From positions 2,400,395 through 2,464,394 of the forward strand of contig OX375872.1 of NCBI GenBank assembly GCA_947359465.1: a DNA stretch of 64,000 nt, in the 5' to 3' direction. This document shows, in pieces, positions 42,650 through 52,300 of the stretch. The position numbers and the translations under genes were made by a program. Source of the DNA: Metellina segmentata. Lineage: Eukaryota > Arthropoda > Arachnida > Araneae > Tetragnathidae. Under the pieces are notes generated by a model that searched no databases, was not told where the DNA came from, and saw only the letters and a list, made by a program, of their open reading frames with translations. The first letter of the stretch is position 1, and each line of letters begins with the position of its first letter.

Positions 42650-42945
42650 ATTTTGAAATTTAACATCAATACTTTTTTAGTGTTTTGTTTATAGGCCTAG
42701 AATACAATATACGATTATTCAAAGACAGGAACTGTTCTCCAAAGCTACTAATTTAAAGATCTAATTTCAAGATCCGTAGGTTAAAGATTTTTGACATTGC
42801 TTTCCTGTAGGTTACAGATTTTGGATATTACTTTCCTGTAGGTTGCAGATTTTGTACATTGCTGGCATTTATATTACACAACTTTGGCATTTCCCAAGTC
42901 TAATGACTTTCGGACATCGTGTTATTACTTTTACAAAGTCCAAAA
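42650..42945 (-). repeat. inverted copy of the 17.7-kb dispersed repeat
   Basis: This is the reverse complement of 17690-17896 joined to 19006-19115, with ttacagattttggatatt and gttgcagattttgtacattg units. It lacks the Mutator-like insertion, so it shows the empty site. Confidence 0.82.
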
Positions 42946-42989
42946 TTAGGAATCCTCCGGACCTTGGCTATTCCAAATTATGGATTATT

Positions 42990-43370
42990 CACTACTTAGT
43001 TCTCATAAAATACGAGCAGGACAGAGAGCAATGAAAAAGACGTCTTTATTAGACCACAGTCATGGTTCGAGTGCTACAAGAGATGGCGCAGCAAGTTCAC
43101 CAGCTGCGTATCAACAAATTAATTATTCCTTGATCAGCAATACTCAGACAGATTTCATTACCTTATATGGTATCATTTGATGGGACATCTTATAGTAAAT
43201 AGATGGGAACAGATGGATCACGGCGTGGGAAGATGAATTTAGCTTAGCTTGCAAAAATTAATTATTTCTGATGCAATGGGCTGCGAAACTGTAAAAGGCA
43301 CGTGAAAAAATACTTGAGGCGCCGGCCAGCTTCGACGCAATTTTCTTACGAATCATTTTTTAATGGTACA
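42990..43370 (-). repeat. downstream (3-prime) LTR
   Basis: It matches the other LTR but lacks about the first 50 bases on the plus strand, and has an extra ~18-bp segment after gaccacagtcatggttcga. The LTR end taatggtaca abuts the polypurine tract. Confidence 0.85.
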
Positions 43371-44140
43371 TCCCCCTTCCCAAGAAGACTACATCCTATG
43401 AGTCCATAGGGTGTAGGACATCAAGAAAGAAGCTGTTAGTGAAAACCTAAAAATTGGAATAAACTAGCTATAAAGGAAAAAACTATTACCCAAAATTTCT
43501 ATTTCCCACTTGCTATCCATCTATTGACATACAAACTAACATACAAAAACATAAAAACACGTTTAACATTAATGACTCTTTATCTCAGTCATGGTAAAGA
43601 GTATAAATTCAAAAAACAATCAGAGGATCCAATAAAATGAAATTAAACACAATAAGTGATAATCATAATAGAATTATCAATGAGCTCATTCATACCATAC
43701 TAGTTCACAATCATACCAAATCAAATACTGTACAAAATAATACAACCAGTTTCCAGAGAAATCTGCTCTGAAACCTAATGAAAATGAAATAATAAAAACC
43801 AATAATACTATAAACAGCATATTATAATAAAAACCAATAGTAATAAAAATATTTCCAACTATAATATATTAACTTGTGTGACCAGTACGGACTTCAGAAT
43901 ATCAGGGGCTTACCCTAATCTCTTAGTTTAGCTACTGTCGCGAACAAGCTCAAAAACCCAACATGAAAGTATAATATTTCTTGTAAATCATAAAATGAAC
44001 GTCACTGTAATTTAATTCTATACAAGTCATAAGTAAGTAGCGTTACTATAATCCAAGATTTAGGATGCATCCAAAAATTTTCAAAGACCTTCTTAGTTCC
44101 ATATATTTCCTCATAATAAACAAAAAATTTCACAAATTCC

Positions 44141-44209
44141 TTTCAATTAGCACAACTTTCTTTCAATTTGCACAACTTTCTTTCAATTAGCACAACTTTC
44201 TTTCAATTA
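44141..44209 (+). repeat. 20-bp tandem repeat
   Basis: The unit tttcaattagcacaactttc is repeated about 3.5 times with one substitution, within the LTR element interior. Confidence 0.95.
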
Positions 44210-44641
44210 TTTCTACATAGAATATAACCCTTACTATTCTCTGTGTCTATTTATTTCGAATTCACTTTCACTTCCTTCAAGTATTAAGTATAATAAACAA
44301 ATCTACTCATCCTTTTCTTAATTCACTTATCAACTTACAAATACAAAATACAATCAATTCTCCTGCGTGATCATGCCTTTATTTCTATTGCTCCATCTCA
44401 GGATACTTGCGAGATTAAAACATAGAATACAAAAATTTTTTTAACAAAATCTCATTCAATTCTCTTGGTGCATGAATCCGGATGAATATATCTTTACTTA
44501 TTTCCAATTAATCTATTAGAGTAATGTTTTCTCGTGATAATAATTGTATGTTTAAGCTGTTATTAAAAAATATGAAAAATATATGTGAAAGAGTAAAACA
44601 ACTCTCCTTCAATATCCTATTTCATACAAAAAAAAACAAGT

Positions 44642-45700
44642 TTAAAATTCATCACAGACTTCATGTTGCCAAAGTTCCATTCTAATTCGTCCAATATCAA
44701 ATTTGTTTTTGGAAAATATGTGCCGAAAGGAGAGTACGAGAGATGCCAGTTCTGTGTTTTGGTCCATTTCTGCAAATCCAGGTAAATTTTCCTGCATAGC
44801 GAAATGACTTTTAAAATTTTCAGTCAAGGGGGTGCAATCCCCACTTGCTGTAATTGTTGTAGAAGCTCAACATCTCCAGAACTTCCCTCTGACACATAAA
44901 CATTATTTAAAACACTTAATATTTTCATTACAATGTTTACCATAATTCTTATTATAAAAATATCTCGTTTCTATCACATCATAATTCTCACTATCTCTGT
45001 AACATCATTAAAACTTTATTTTTATTTTCTTAATTTCTCCTATTTTGGCACTTGCCTCTATGATTTTGATTACATCTAATAGTCCACTGGTTTGCCGCAT
45101 CACCTGCAACTTTTCATCCCCCATTTCTCTATATTTTAAAGACCTGACAAAAGACTCGCTTATTATAGTCACATCGCTGCCAGTGTCAATGAGTCCCAGT
45201 AAATCTTGTCCAGTATCTGGAAAACACATCACGGTCACAAGAAAAACGTTTCCGGTACAGGGCATACTGGTGGGGGGCCCTACACGAAATCACTTTCTGC
45301 AGTCTCGGGCAAAGTGGCCCTGCAGAGCACATTTGTAGCAAGCCGCTGTGGGTCTATCTCGTGGTGGCGGTAGCACTCCATCGGTTTGGCTTAGATAGAT
45401 AAGGGACCCATGGTCTTGGTCTCCAATGTAGAAGAGGTACACCTGGTGGTCTCCTTGGTACGGGTGATGGGCCCTGGTACTGTTGTGGTCTCCAACTCCA
45501 TAGTTGCTGTAATCCAGCCCTTGGTGGGAAGGCAGGGGTCGGTCGTCTCCAAGAAGAGGTTGTTACGCTGAGGGGCTTGAACTCCAAGAACATGGACATC
45601 GGCTCTTTCCAACGCCGACCTTTGCGTCCATGTCGGTAACCTTTCCGAAGCGAGGGAGACGAAGCATTTTTCTACCTTGCTTTTTCTTTCACCATTCATT
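44642..45700 (-). pseudogene. Gag nucleocapsid, protease and start of Pol (Gypsy-like)
   Basis: From right to left on the minus strand: a Pro-rich Gag tail (45354-45599), then a zinc knuckle CYKCALQGHFARDC (CX2CX4HX4C) at about 45300-45340 followed by a stop. The protease frame 45008-45265 has GLIDTGSDVTIISESFVRSL, whose DTGS is the active-site Asp motif of retroviral-type aspartic proteases. After another break, 44642-44827 reads LVLSFRHIFSKNKFDIGRIR, matching the lead-in to Gypsy reverse transcriptase. The RT, RNase H and integrase are absent. It served as Gag-Pol for retrotransposition; the relic is inactive. Confidence 0.85.
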
Positions 45701-45937
45701 TAGTTCATCATGTCAGCGAGGCAAAATTTTTTCTTCGTTAGCTGTTTTGGATAACGCACCCACTCTTCTATCAATCGTAAAAAGAAACAATAAACAATTC
45801 CTTTTTCGCCTTAACAGCGGCAGAAAAAGACAAACTGCCGCCATTGTTGGTCACTTTCATCGTGCTTAGTTCTTTTTAAAACTTCAAATTAGCATCGTGT
45901 CGCCGGGTTTCACTACAGGAATTAAATCCAGTCGACT

Positions 45938-46316
45938 TGTGACAACTTTCTTACAAGTCTCACTACTTAGTTCTGATAAAATACAAGCAGGGCAGAGAGC
46001 AATGAAAAAGACGTCTTTATGAGACCACAGTAATGATTCGAGCAAGTTCACATAGTTGCGTATCAACAAATTAATTATTCCTTGATCAGCAATACTCAGA
46101 CAGATTTCATTGCCTTATATGGTATCATTTGATGGGACATCTTATAGTAAATAGATGGGAACAGATGGATCACGGCGTGGGAAGATGCATTTCTCTAAGC
46201 TTGCGTAAATTAATTATTTTTGATGCAATAGGCTGCGAAACTGTAAAAGGCACGTGAAAAAATACTCGGAGGCGCCGGCCTGCTTCGATGCAAACTTTCT
46301 CACGAATCACTTTTAA
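45938..46316 (-). repeat. upstream (5-prime) LTR
   Basis: This nearly complete LTR, plus-strand start tgtgacaactttcttaca, ends cgaatcacttttaac beside a TA microsatellite. Partial LTRs at 14465-14533 and 20849-21003 belong to the same family. Confidence 0.85.
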
Positions 46317-46322
46317 CAGAGG

Positions 46323-46326
<4 letters not shown>

Positions 46327-46364
<38 letters not shown>
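46327..46364. repeat. (TA)n microsatellite
   Basis: A 38-bp TA run separates the LTR end from the truncated Tc1 that follows. Confidence 0.95.
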
Positions 46365-46365
<1 letters not shown>

Positions 46366-46366
<1 letters not shown>

Positions 46367-47123
46367 TCAGATTCAAGGCATTCGTTTACAATGTTTGCAC
46401 GGTGAGGACGGGCGTTGTCATCCATAAACACAAATTCTGTGCCCATGGCCCTAAACTAACGTACATGTTGTTTCAAAATGATGTCCCGATAAATTTGGCC
46501 TCCCATGGTTCCGATTCGAACATGTAGATCTGTTCTGGAGCCCAGTATAATTCCGCCCCAAACGAGCAATTCTGCACCACCGTAACGGTGTCGTTCAATT
46601 ATGTTGTCTTGGTGGTACCTGGCGTTCTCCATATGAACGTACGCCGTGAATCAGACTGCAAGCTAAACCCTAAACTCGTCACACAAGCCCACTCTGAAGA
46701 TATCCACATTGCATGTTCTCTACTCCAGGCTAACCGCTGGCGACAGTGAGTTGCCGTCAGCGGAACACATCTGACAGGCCTGCGAGCATATAGACCAACA
46801 TGTCCCAAACGTCTGTAAACGTTTTGCCTTGAAACAGTCGTACCCGTGGCCGAATATAACTGACGAGAAAGGTCCAATGCTGTGCTCCGTCTGCTTCTTT
46901 TGCAGTTACTGCCAAATACCGGTCGTCATTCGGCGTTGTAACCCGGGGAGACCTGTACTGTAACGTCTACTGACATTTTCATCATTTTGGAATCGTTGCC
47001 AAAGCCTAAAGATGACACTTTGGGCGATTCCCACTGAAACTTCCGTCTGAACGACGAGATTCCAGGCAGCCGATAATTCTACCACGTAAAAAATCATCGA
47101 CATGCGTCCTCTGTGCCATAACT
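46366..47123 (-). pseudogene. Tc1 transposase family Z, truncated
   Basis: From the right: MAQRTHVDDFLRGRIIGCLE, then GIAQSVIFRLWQRFQNDENV (HTH) and YSTGLPGLQRR (GRPR-like linker). 46599-46877 encodes MDLSRQLYSATGTTVSRQNV, YARRPVRCVPLTATHCRQRL and SEWACVTSLGFSLQSDSRRT, where the usual FSDESRFSLQ motif is degraded so that the first catalytic Asp is lost. Later frames have WCRIARLGRNYTGLQNRSTC-like shifted sequence. The coding end before the TA run corresponds to the region after the second Asp in relatives. Dead copy. Confidence 0.8.
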
Positions 47124-47270
47124 ATTCGGTTGTGGCACTGAGCGGCTTACAGAACGCTTGTGAACAATTTTACTTCTGTACTGCCATTCCTATATACACC
47201 TCTCTTACACTCTCGTCATTGTGACGTACTATCGGCGTCATCTGATGACTTCCGGTAGTTTGGATATTAT
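46366..47270 (-). mobile_element. Tc1-like transposon relic, family Z
   Basis: It holds the N-terminal and central transposase coding part on the minus strand. The 3-prime coding end is cut off at the TA run. The right inverted repeat beyond 47123 was not identified, so that border is approximate. Confidence 0.75.
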
Positions 47271-47369
47271 TCTTGAAGATGTGTGCTATAATTCTACAGG
47301 TGAAATTTTTACTTTAGAGTTCGATTTCCGTGTGATTCTGAATTATCCTTAATTCATGGACATGAGTGT

Positions 47370-47465
47370 AGTATAATGTAATGTATAATATTGCGTAATA
47401 TTATACATTCCATTATCATATAATATAATGTATAATATTGTGTAGTGTTATACATTACATTATAT
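47370..47465. repeat. two adjacent AT hairpins
   Basis: The arms aatgtataatatt and aatattatacatt (47377-47408) pair around a 4-base loop, and a second similar pair follows at 47430-47460. Confidence 0.8.
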
Positions 47466-47689
47466 ATTGTAATTTTTTGTTGTCATTCCAAAAGAATAAC
47501 ATTTTAAGAAGAAAAAAAATTGACTATAAAAACAAAAAACAAAAAAAAAAAACAATTATAAACACTCTTATATATTGTCATTTCAACATCCATTATCAAT
47601 TTTAATAAATTTACTTGGTTATGGCTTTCATTTCTTATGAGGGTCAAGTTGCCCCCGCGGGTTTAGGTAAGTCTAAAATCCGGCTGTTC

Positions 47690-47765
47690 TAGTGTAATAA
47701 ACATGGATTGTTTTTGGGCGATGTATTACGTCCATCGATGTTTTAATTTTGAACATCGTTAATCC
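47690..47765 (+). repeat. remnant of the ATCGATG element
   Basis: The phrases gcgatgtatta and catcgatgttttaatttt match the interior of the element at 4158-4760. Confidence 0.65.
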
Positions 47766-47769
47766 CTCG

Positions 47770-48799
47770 TCTGTATATGTTGAATGGTTGAATCGATTTT
47801 CATGAAACTTTCCATACTGTGAGTACTTATCTTCATTTATTGACTGAACTTGGTTGCGGAAGTGTGTGTTATCACATCAAAATGATTGAACATATACAAA
47901 TGCAATGTTCTATCTCTGATACATCCTATTCCATTTGAGTGAATGCGTTATTTTGTATTCCTTTGCTCGAATATTTAGACAGGTTTCATATAATCAATTG
48001 GGTAGTTGTGGAGAAGCTGGCAGGTGCAAGGAGCAATTGCTTTTACCAGGACTGCTGAAAAATCAATTATTTTTCTAAAAACTATTTTTATGATATTCGA
48101 ATACATTTGTATTTTGTGCCTTATTTATTTTCGTTTCAAAATAGAAGCGATTTTCGAATATTTGGGACAAACGATATTCTACAACGAAAATTAGTGTTCG
48201 TTCACCACGTACTGTGATAGTTTCTGTTTTTTCGCTCGGAATTAATTTCGTGTTTTTAAATTTCGTCAAATTTGTAATTGCAAGTTGTGGAAACAGTGAG
48301 AGAAAGAACGATAAAAAGGAATATATAATCTTTAGAACAATTCCCTCCAACTTTTATTTTCAGTTTTTTAAATATTTACTCTTTTCATCAAAGAAACATC
48401 ACCGCAGAGTATTTGATTTAAGGTGGCATGTAAGTTAGAATAAAGCAAATGTTGTGTGGAATTTTGCCATTATTAAAAGAATGTAAATGTTATCCTATCT
48501 AGGACTTTTGAATTATCACAAATTCTTTGTCATAGCGACAAAAGGTCAAGGTGGCCTACTTTACCATTCGATTTACCATTAAAAAATGGTTACATTTGCT
48601 TCGTATGTACTGAAAACATTCAATTTTTGAAAACGAGTTCTTTTGTTATTGCTTACTTTGATTAGTGCCACAAAACAAAGTTTTCAAGGGAAAAAGTTAA
48701 AAAAAAAAAAAAAAACTTAATGTTCCTAATCCTCCCTCCCAATCGTATTTTGTAGTAGTTACCTTAGTGTCTGTCAGCTTTCGTCAGTTTGTATCTATA
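47770..48799. other. unassigned AT-rich DNA
   Basis: No gene or element was recognised. A poly-A run lies at 48699-48715. Confidence 0.4.
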
Positions 48800-48814
48800 G
48801 CAGCTTTGCGATAT

Positions 48815-49092
48815 GTTGTTGTTGTTGTCGTATGTTCTTCTGGGATGCATATGAAAGCAAGTGGTGAACAGAAACATTCAAGACAATACAGAAGAAGAAT
48901 ATTTTTATTATAACAAACGATGATCCCAGCAAAGAACAGAAGGTGTGCGCTGCTTTCCTTTCAAGACGGGAATCCATTCCAGGCGAAAGTCCGACTTCTT
49001 TCCCAGGTTTTTACATCCATGCCTTATCCGGGATTCGAACCCGGGCCCACTCGGTGACAACCGAGGATCATAACCACCATACTGGCTGGGCG
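48815..49092 (-). mobile_element. tRNA-derived SINE 4
   Basis: A perfect 15-bp target duplication, gcagctttgcgatat, lies at 48800-48814 and 49093-49107. The minus-strand head at 49092 has an A-box-like tatggtggttatg and a B-box gggttcgaatccc. The 3-prime tail is (AAC)n, seen as gttgttgttgttg at 48815. The body includes aagtcggactttcgcctgg. Confidence 0.93.
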
Positions 49093-49107
49093 GCAGCTTT
49101 GCGATAT

Positions 49108-49337
49108 ACATTACTGTTTGGGAAAATTGCAACACTATGAAAGAATCATAAAAAACAAATGAAATTATTTATAGTAGTAAAAATAAACGATCAAATTTAG
49201 AAAGCAATAAAACAAAAGTAATGGCAAAAATCAATACCTTGTGCAGGGACTGTACACGTCGTACCATCGAATCATACAGATTCGGAATCTCATGCTGAGG
49301 AATGGCTTCTATCTGATGCTATAAAATTCAGTGCCCG
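49108..49337 (-). pseudogene. Tc1 transposase C-terminus and inverted-repeat remnant
   Basis: Read leftward from the satellite border, the frame gives EAIPQHEIPNLYDSMVRRVQ and SLHKV. This is the last block of Tc1 transposases (IPQE.I.NL.DSMPRRV). The DNA near 49108-49135 (ttactgtttgggaaaattgc) is like a Tc1 end. The rest of the gene, which should lie to the right, is absent, and the satellite begins exactly at the break. The SINE 4 target duplication overlaps this end. Confidence 0.65.
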
Positions 49338-52300
49338 ACGAGCGGTACAATAATCCTAGACATGCTCAATGAGCGAAATATATCAGGACAGGCCATGGAA
49401 GAAAAGAATCATGTCGTGAACTGAAGAGCAATAAACAACTCCGTATATACTGTTATAGCCATTGTAACTGGAGTGGTCGGTGATTGCACGTAGCCCATGG
49501 CGCAGCAGACGAACGGTGTTGTCTCTCTGTCATATTGGACCTCTTCCACACACGCATCACTCTTGTGGCTTCCCCTCACGGATGCATTTGAACGGTTCGA
49601 GTTAACTCGCACGAGCGGTACAATAATCCTAGACATGCTCAATGAGCGAAATATATCAGGACAGGCCATGGAAGAAAAGAATCATGTCGTGAACTGAAGA
49701 GCAATAAACAACTCCGTATATACTGTTATAGCCATTGTAACCGGAGTGGTCGTAGCCCATGGCGCAGCAGACGAACGGTGTTGTCTCTCTGTCATATTGG
49801 ACCTCTTCCACACACGCATCACTCTTGTGGCTTCCCCTCACGGATGCATTTGAACGGTTCGAGTTAACTCGCACGAGCGGTACAATAATCCTAGACATGC
49901 TCAATGAGCGAAATATATCAGGACAGGCCATGGAAGAAAAGAATCATGTCGTGAACTGAAGAGCAATAAACAACTCCGTATATACTGTTATAGCCATTGT
50001 AACCGGAGTGGTCGTAGCCCATGGCGCAGCAGACGAACGGTGTTGTCTCTCTGTCATATTGGACCTCTTCCACACACGCATCACTCTTGTGGCTTCCCCT
50101 CACGGATGCATTTGAACGGTTCGAGTTAACTCGCACGAGCGGTACAATAATCCTAGACATGCTCAATGAGCGAAATATATCAGGACAGGCCATGGAAGAA
50201 AAGAATCATGTCGTGAACTGAAGAGCAATAAACAACTCCGTATATACTGTTATAGCCATTGTAACCGGAGTGGTCGTAGCCCATGGCGCAGCAGACGAAC
50301 GGTGTTGTCTCTCTGTCATATTGGACCTCTTCCACACACGCATCACTCTTCCCCTCACGGATGCATTCGAACGGTTAGAGTTAACTCGCACGAGCGGTAC
50401 AATAATCCTAGACATGCTCAATGAGCGAAATATATCAGGACAGGCCATGGAAGAAAAGAATCATGTCGTGAACTGAAGAGCAATAAACAACTCCGTATAT
50501 ACTGTTATAGCCATTGTAACCGGAGTGGTCGTAGCCCATGGCGCAGCAGACGAACGGTGTTGTCTCTCTGTCATATTGGACCTCTTCCACACACGCATCA
50601 CTCTTGTGGCTTCCCCTCACGGATGCATTTGAACGGTTCGAGTTAACTCGCACGAGCGGTACAATAATCCTAGACATGCTCAATGAGCGAAATATATCAG
50701 GACAGGCCATGGAAGAAAAGAATCATGTCGTGAACTGAAGAGCAATAAACAACTCCGTATATACTGTTATAGCCATTGTAACCGGAGTGGTCGTAGCCCA
50801 TGGCGCAGCAGACGAACGGTGTTGTCTCTCTGTCATATTGGACCTCTTCCACACACGCATCACTCTTGTGGCTTCCCCTCACGGATGCATTTGAACGGTT
50901 CGAGTTAACTCGCACGAGCGGTACAATAATCCTAGACATGCTCAATGAGCGAAATATATCAGGACAGGCCATGGAAGAAAAGAATCATGTCGTGAACTGA
51001 AGAGCAATAAACAACTCCGTATATACTGTTATAGCCATTGTAACCGGAGTGGTCGTAGCCCATGGCGCAGCAGACGAACGGTGTTGTCTCTCTGTCATAT
51101 TGGACCTCTTCCACACACGCATCACTCTTGTGGCTTCCCCTCACGGATGCATTTGAACGGTTCGAGTTAACTCGCACGAGCGGTACAATAATCCTAGACA
51201 TGCTCAATGAGCGAAATATATCAGGACAGGCCATGGAAGAAAAGAATCATGTCGTGAACTGAAGAGCAATAAACAACTCCGTATATACTGTTATAGCCAT
51301 TGTAACCGGAGTGGTCGTAGCCCATGGCGCAGCAGACGAACGGTGTTGTCTCTCTGTCATATTGGACCTCTTCCACACACGCATCACTCTTGTGGCTTCC
51401 CCTCACGGATGCATTTGAACGGTTCGAGTTAACTCGCACGAGCGGTACAATAATCCTAGACATGCTCAATGAGCGAAATATATCAGGACAGGCCATGGAA
51501 GAAAAGAATCATGTCGTGAACTGAAGAGCAATAAACAACTCCGTATATACTGTTATAGCCATTGTAACCGGAGTGGTCGTAGCCCATGGCGCAGCAGACG
51601 AACGGTGTTGTCTCTCTGTCATATTGGACCTCTTCCACACACGCATCACTCTTGTGGCTTCCCCTCACGGATGCATTTGAACGGTTCGAGTTAACTCGCA
51701 CGAGCGGTACAATAATCCTAGACATGCTCAATGAGCGAAATATATCAGGACAGGCCATGGAAGAAAAGAATCATGTCGTGAACTGAAGAGCAATAAACAA
51801 CTCCGTATATACTGTTATAGCCATTGTAACCGGAGTGGTCGTAGCCCATGGCGCAGCAGACGAACGGTGTTGTCTCTCTGTCATATTGGACCTCTTCCAC
51901 ACACGCATCACTCTTCCCCTCACGGATGCATTCGAACGGTTAGAGTTAACTCGCACGAGCGGTACAATAATCCTAGACATGCTCAATGAGCGAAATATAT
52001 CAGGACAGGCCATGGAAGAAAAGAATCATGTCGTGAACTGAAGAGCAATAAACAACTCCGTATATACTGTTATAGCCATTGTAACCGGAGTGGTCGTAGC
52101 CCATGGCGCAGCAGACGAACGGTGTTGTCTCTCTGTCATATTGGACCTCTTCCACACACGCATCACTCTTGTGGCTTCCCCTCACGGATGCATTTGAACG
52201 GTTCGAGTTAACTCGCACGAGCGGTACAATAATCCTAGACATGCTCAATGAGCGAAATATATCAGGACAGGCCATGGAAGAAAAGAATCATGTCGTGAAC

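Larger units (their letters stand above)
42990..46316 (-). mobile_element. Ty3/Gypsy-like LTR retrotransposon relic
   Basis: Direct repeats at 42990-43370 and 45938-46316 are the LTRs; on the plus strand the complete copy starts tgtgacaactttc and the other ends taatggtaca, the TG...CA rule. A purine-rich tract (gggaaggggga on the minus strand) directly precedes the downstream LTR at 43371-43381, as expected for the polypurine tract. Internal DNA is about 2.6 kb, so much of gag and pol is lost. The primer-binding site could not be assigned to a tRNA. Confidence 0.85.

Noticed and set aside
45391..45699. 102-codon minus-strand frame beginning MNGERKSK
   Set aside because: It begins in the leader and Gag region but then reads the Pro-rich Gag tail in the wrong frame. 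The frame with RPTPAFPPRAG leading to the zinc knuckle is the meaningful one.
15160..49092. Four tRNA-like segments with perfect or near-perfect B-boxes
   Set aside because: Each is the head of a SINE with a body and tail, and two have exact target duplications, so they are not free-standing tRNA genes.
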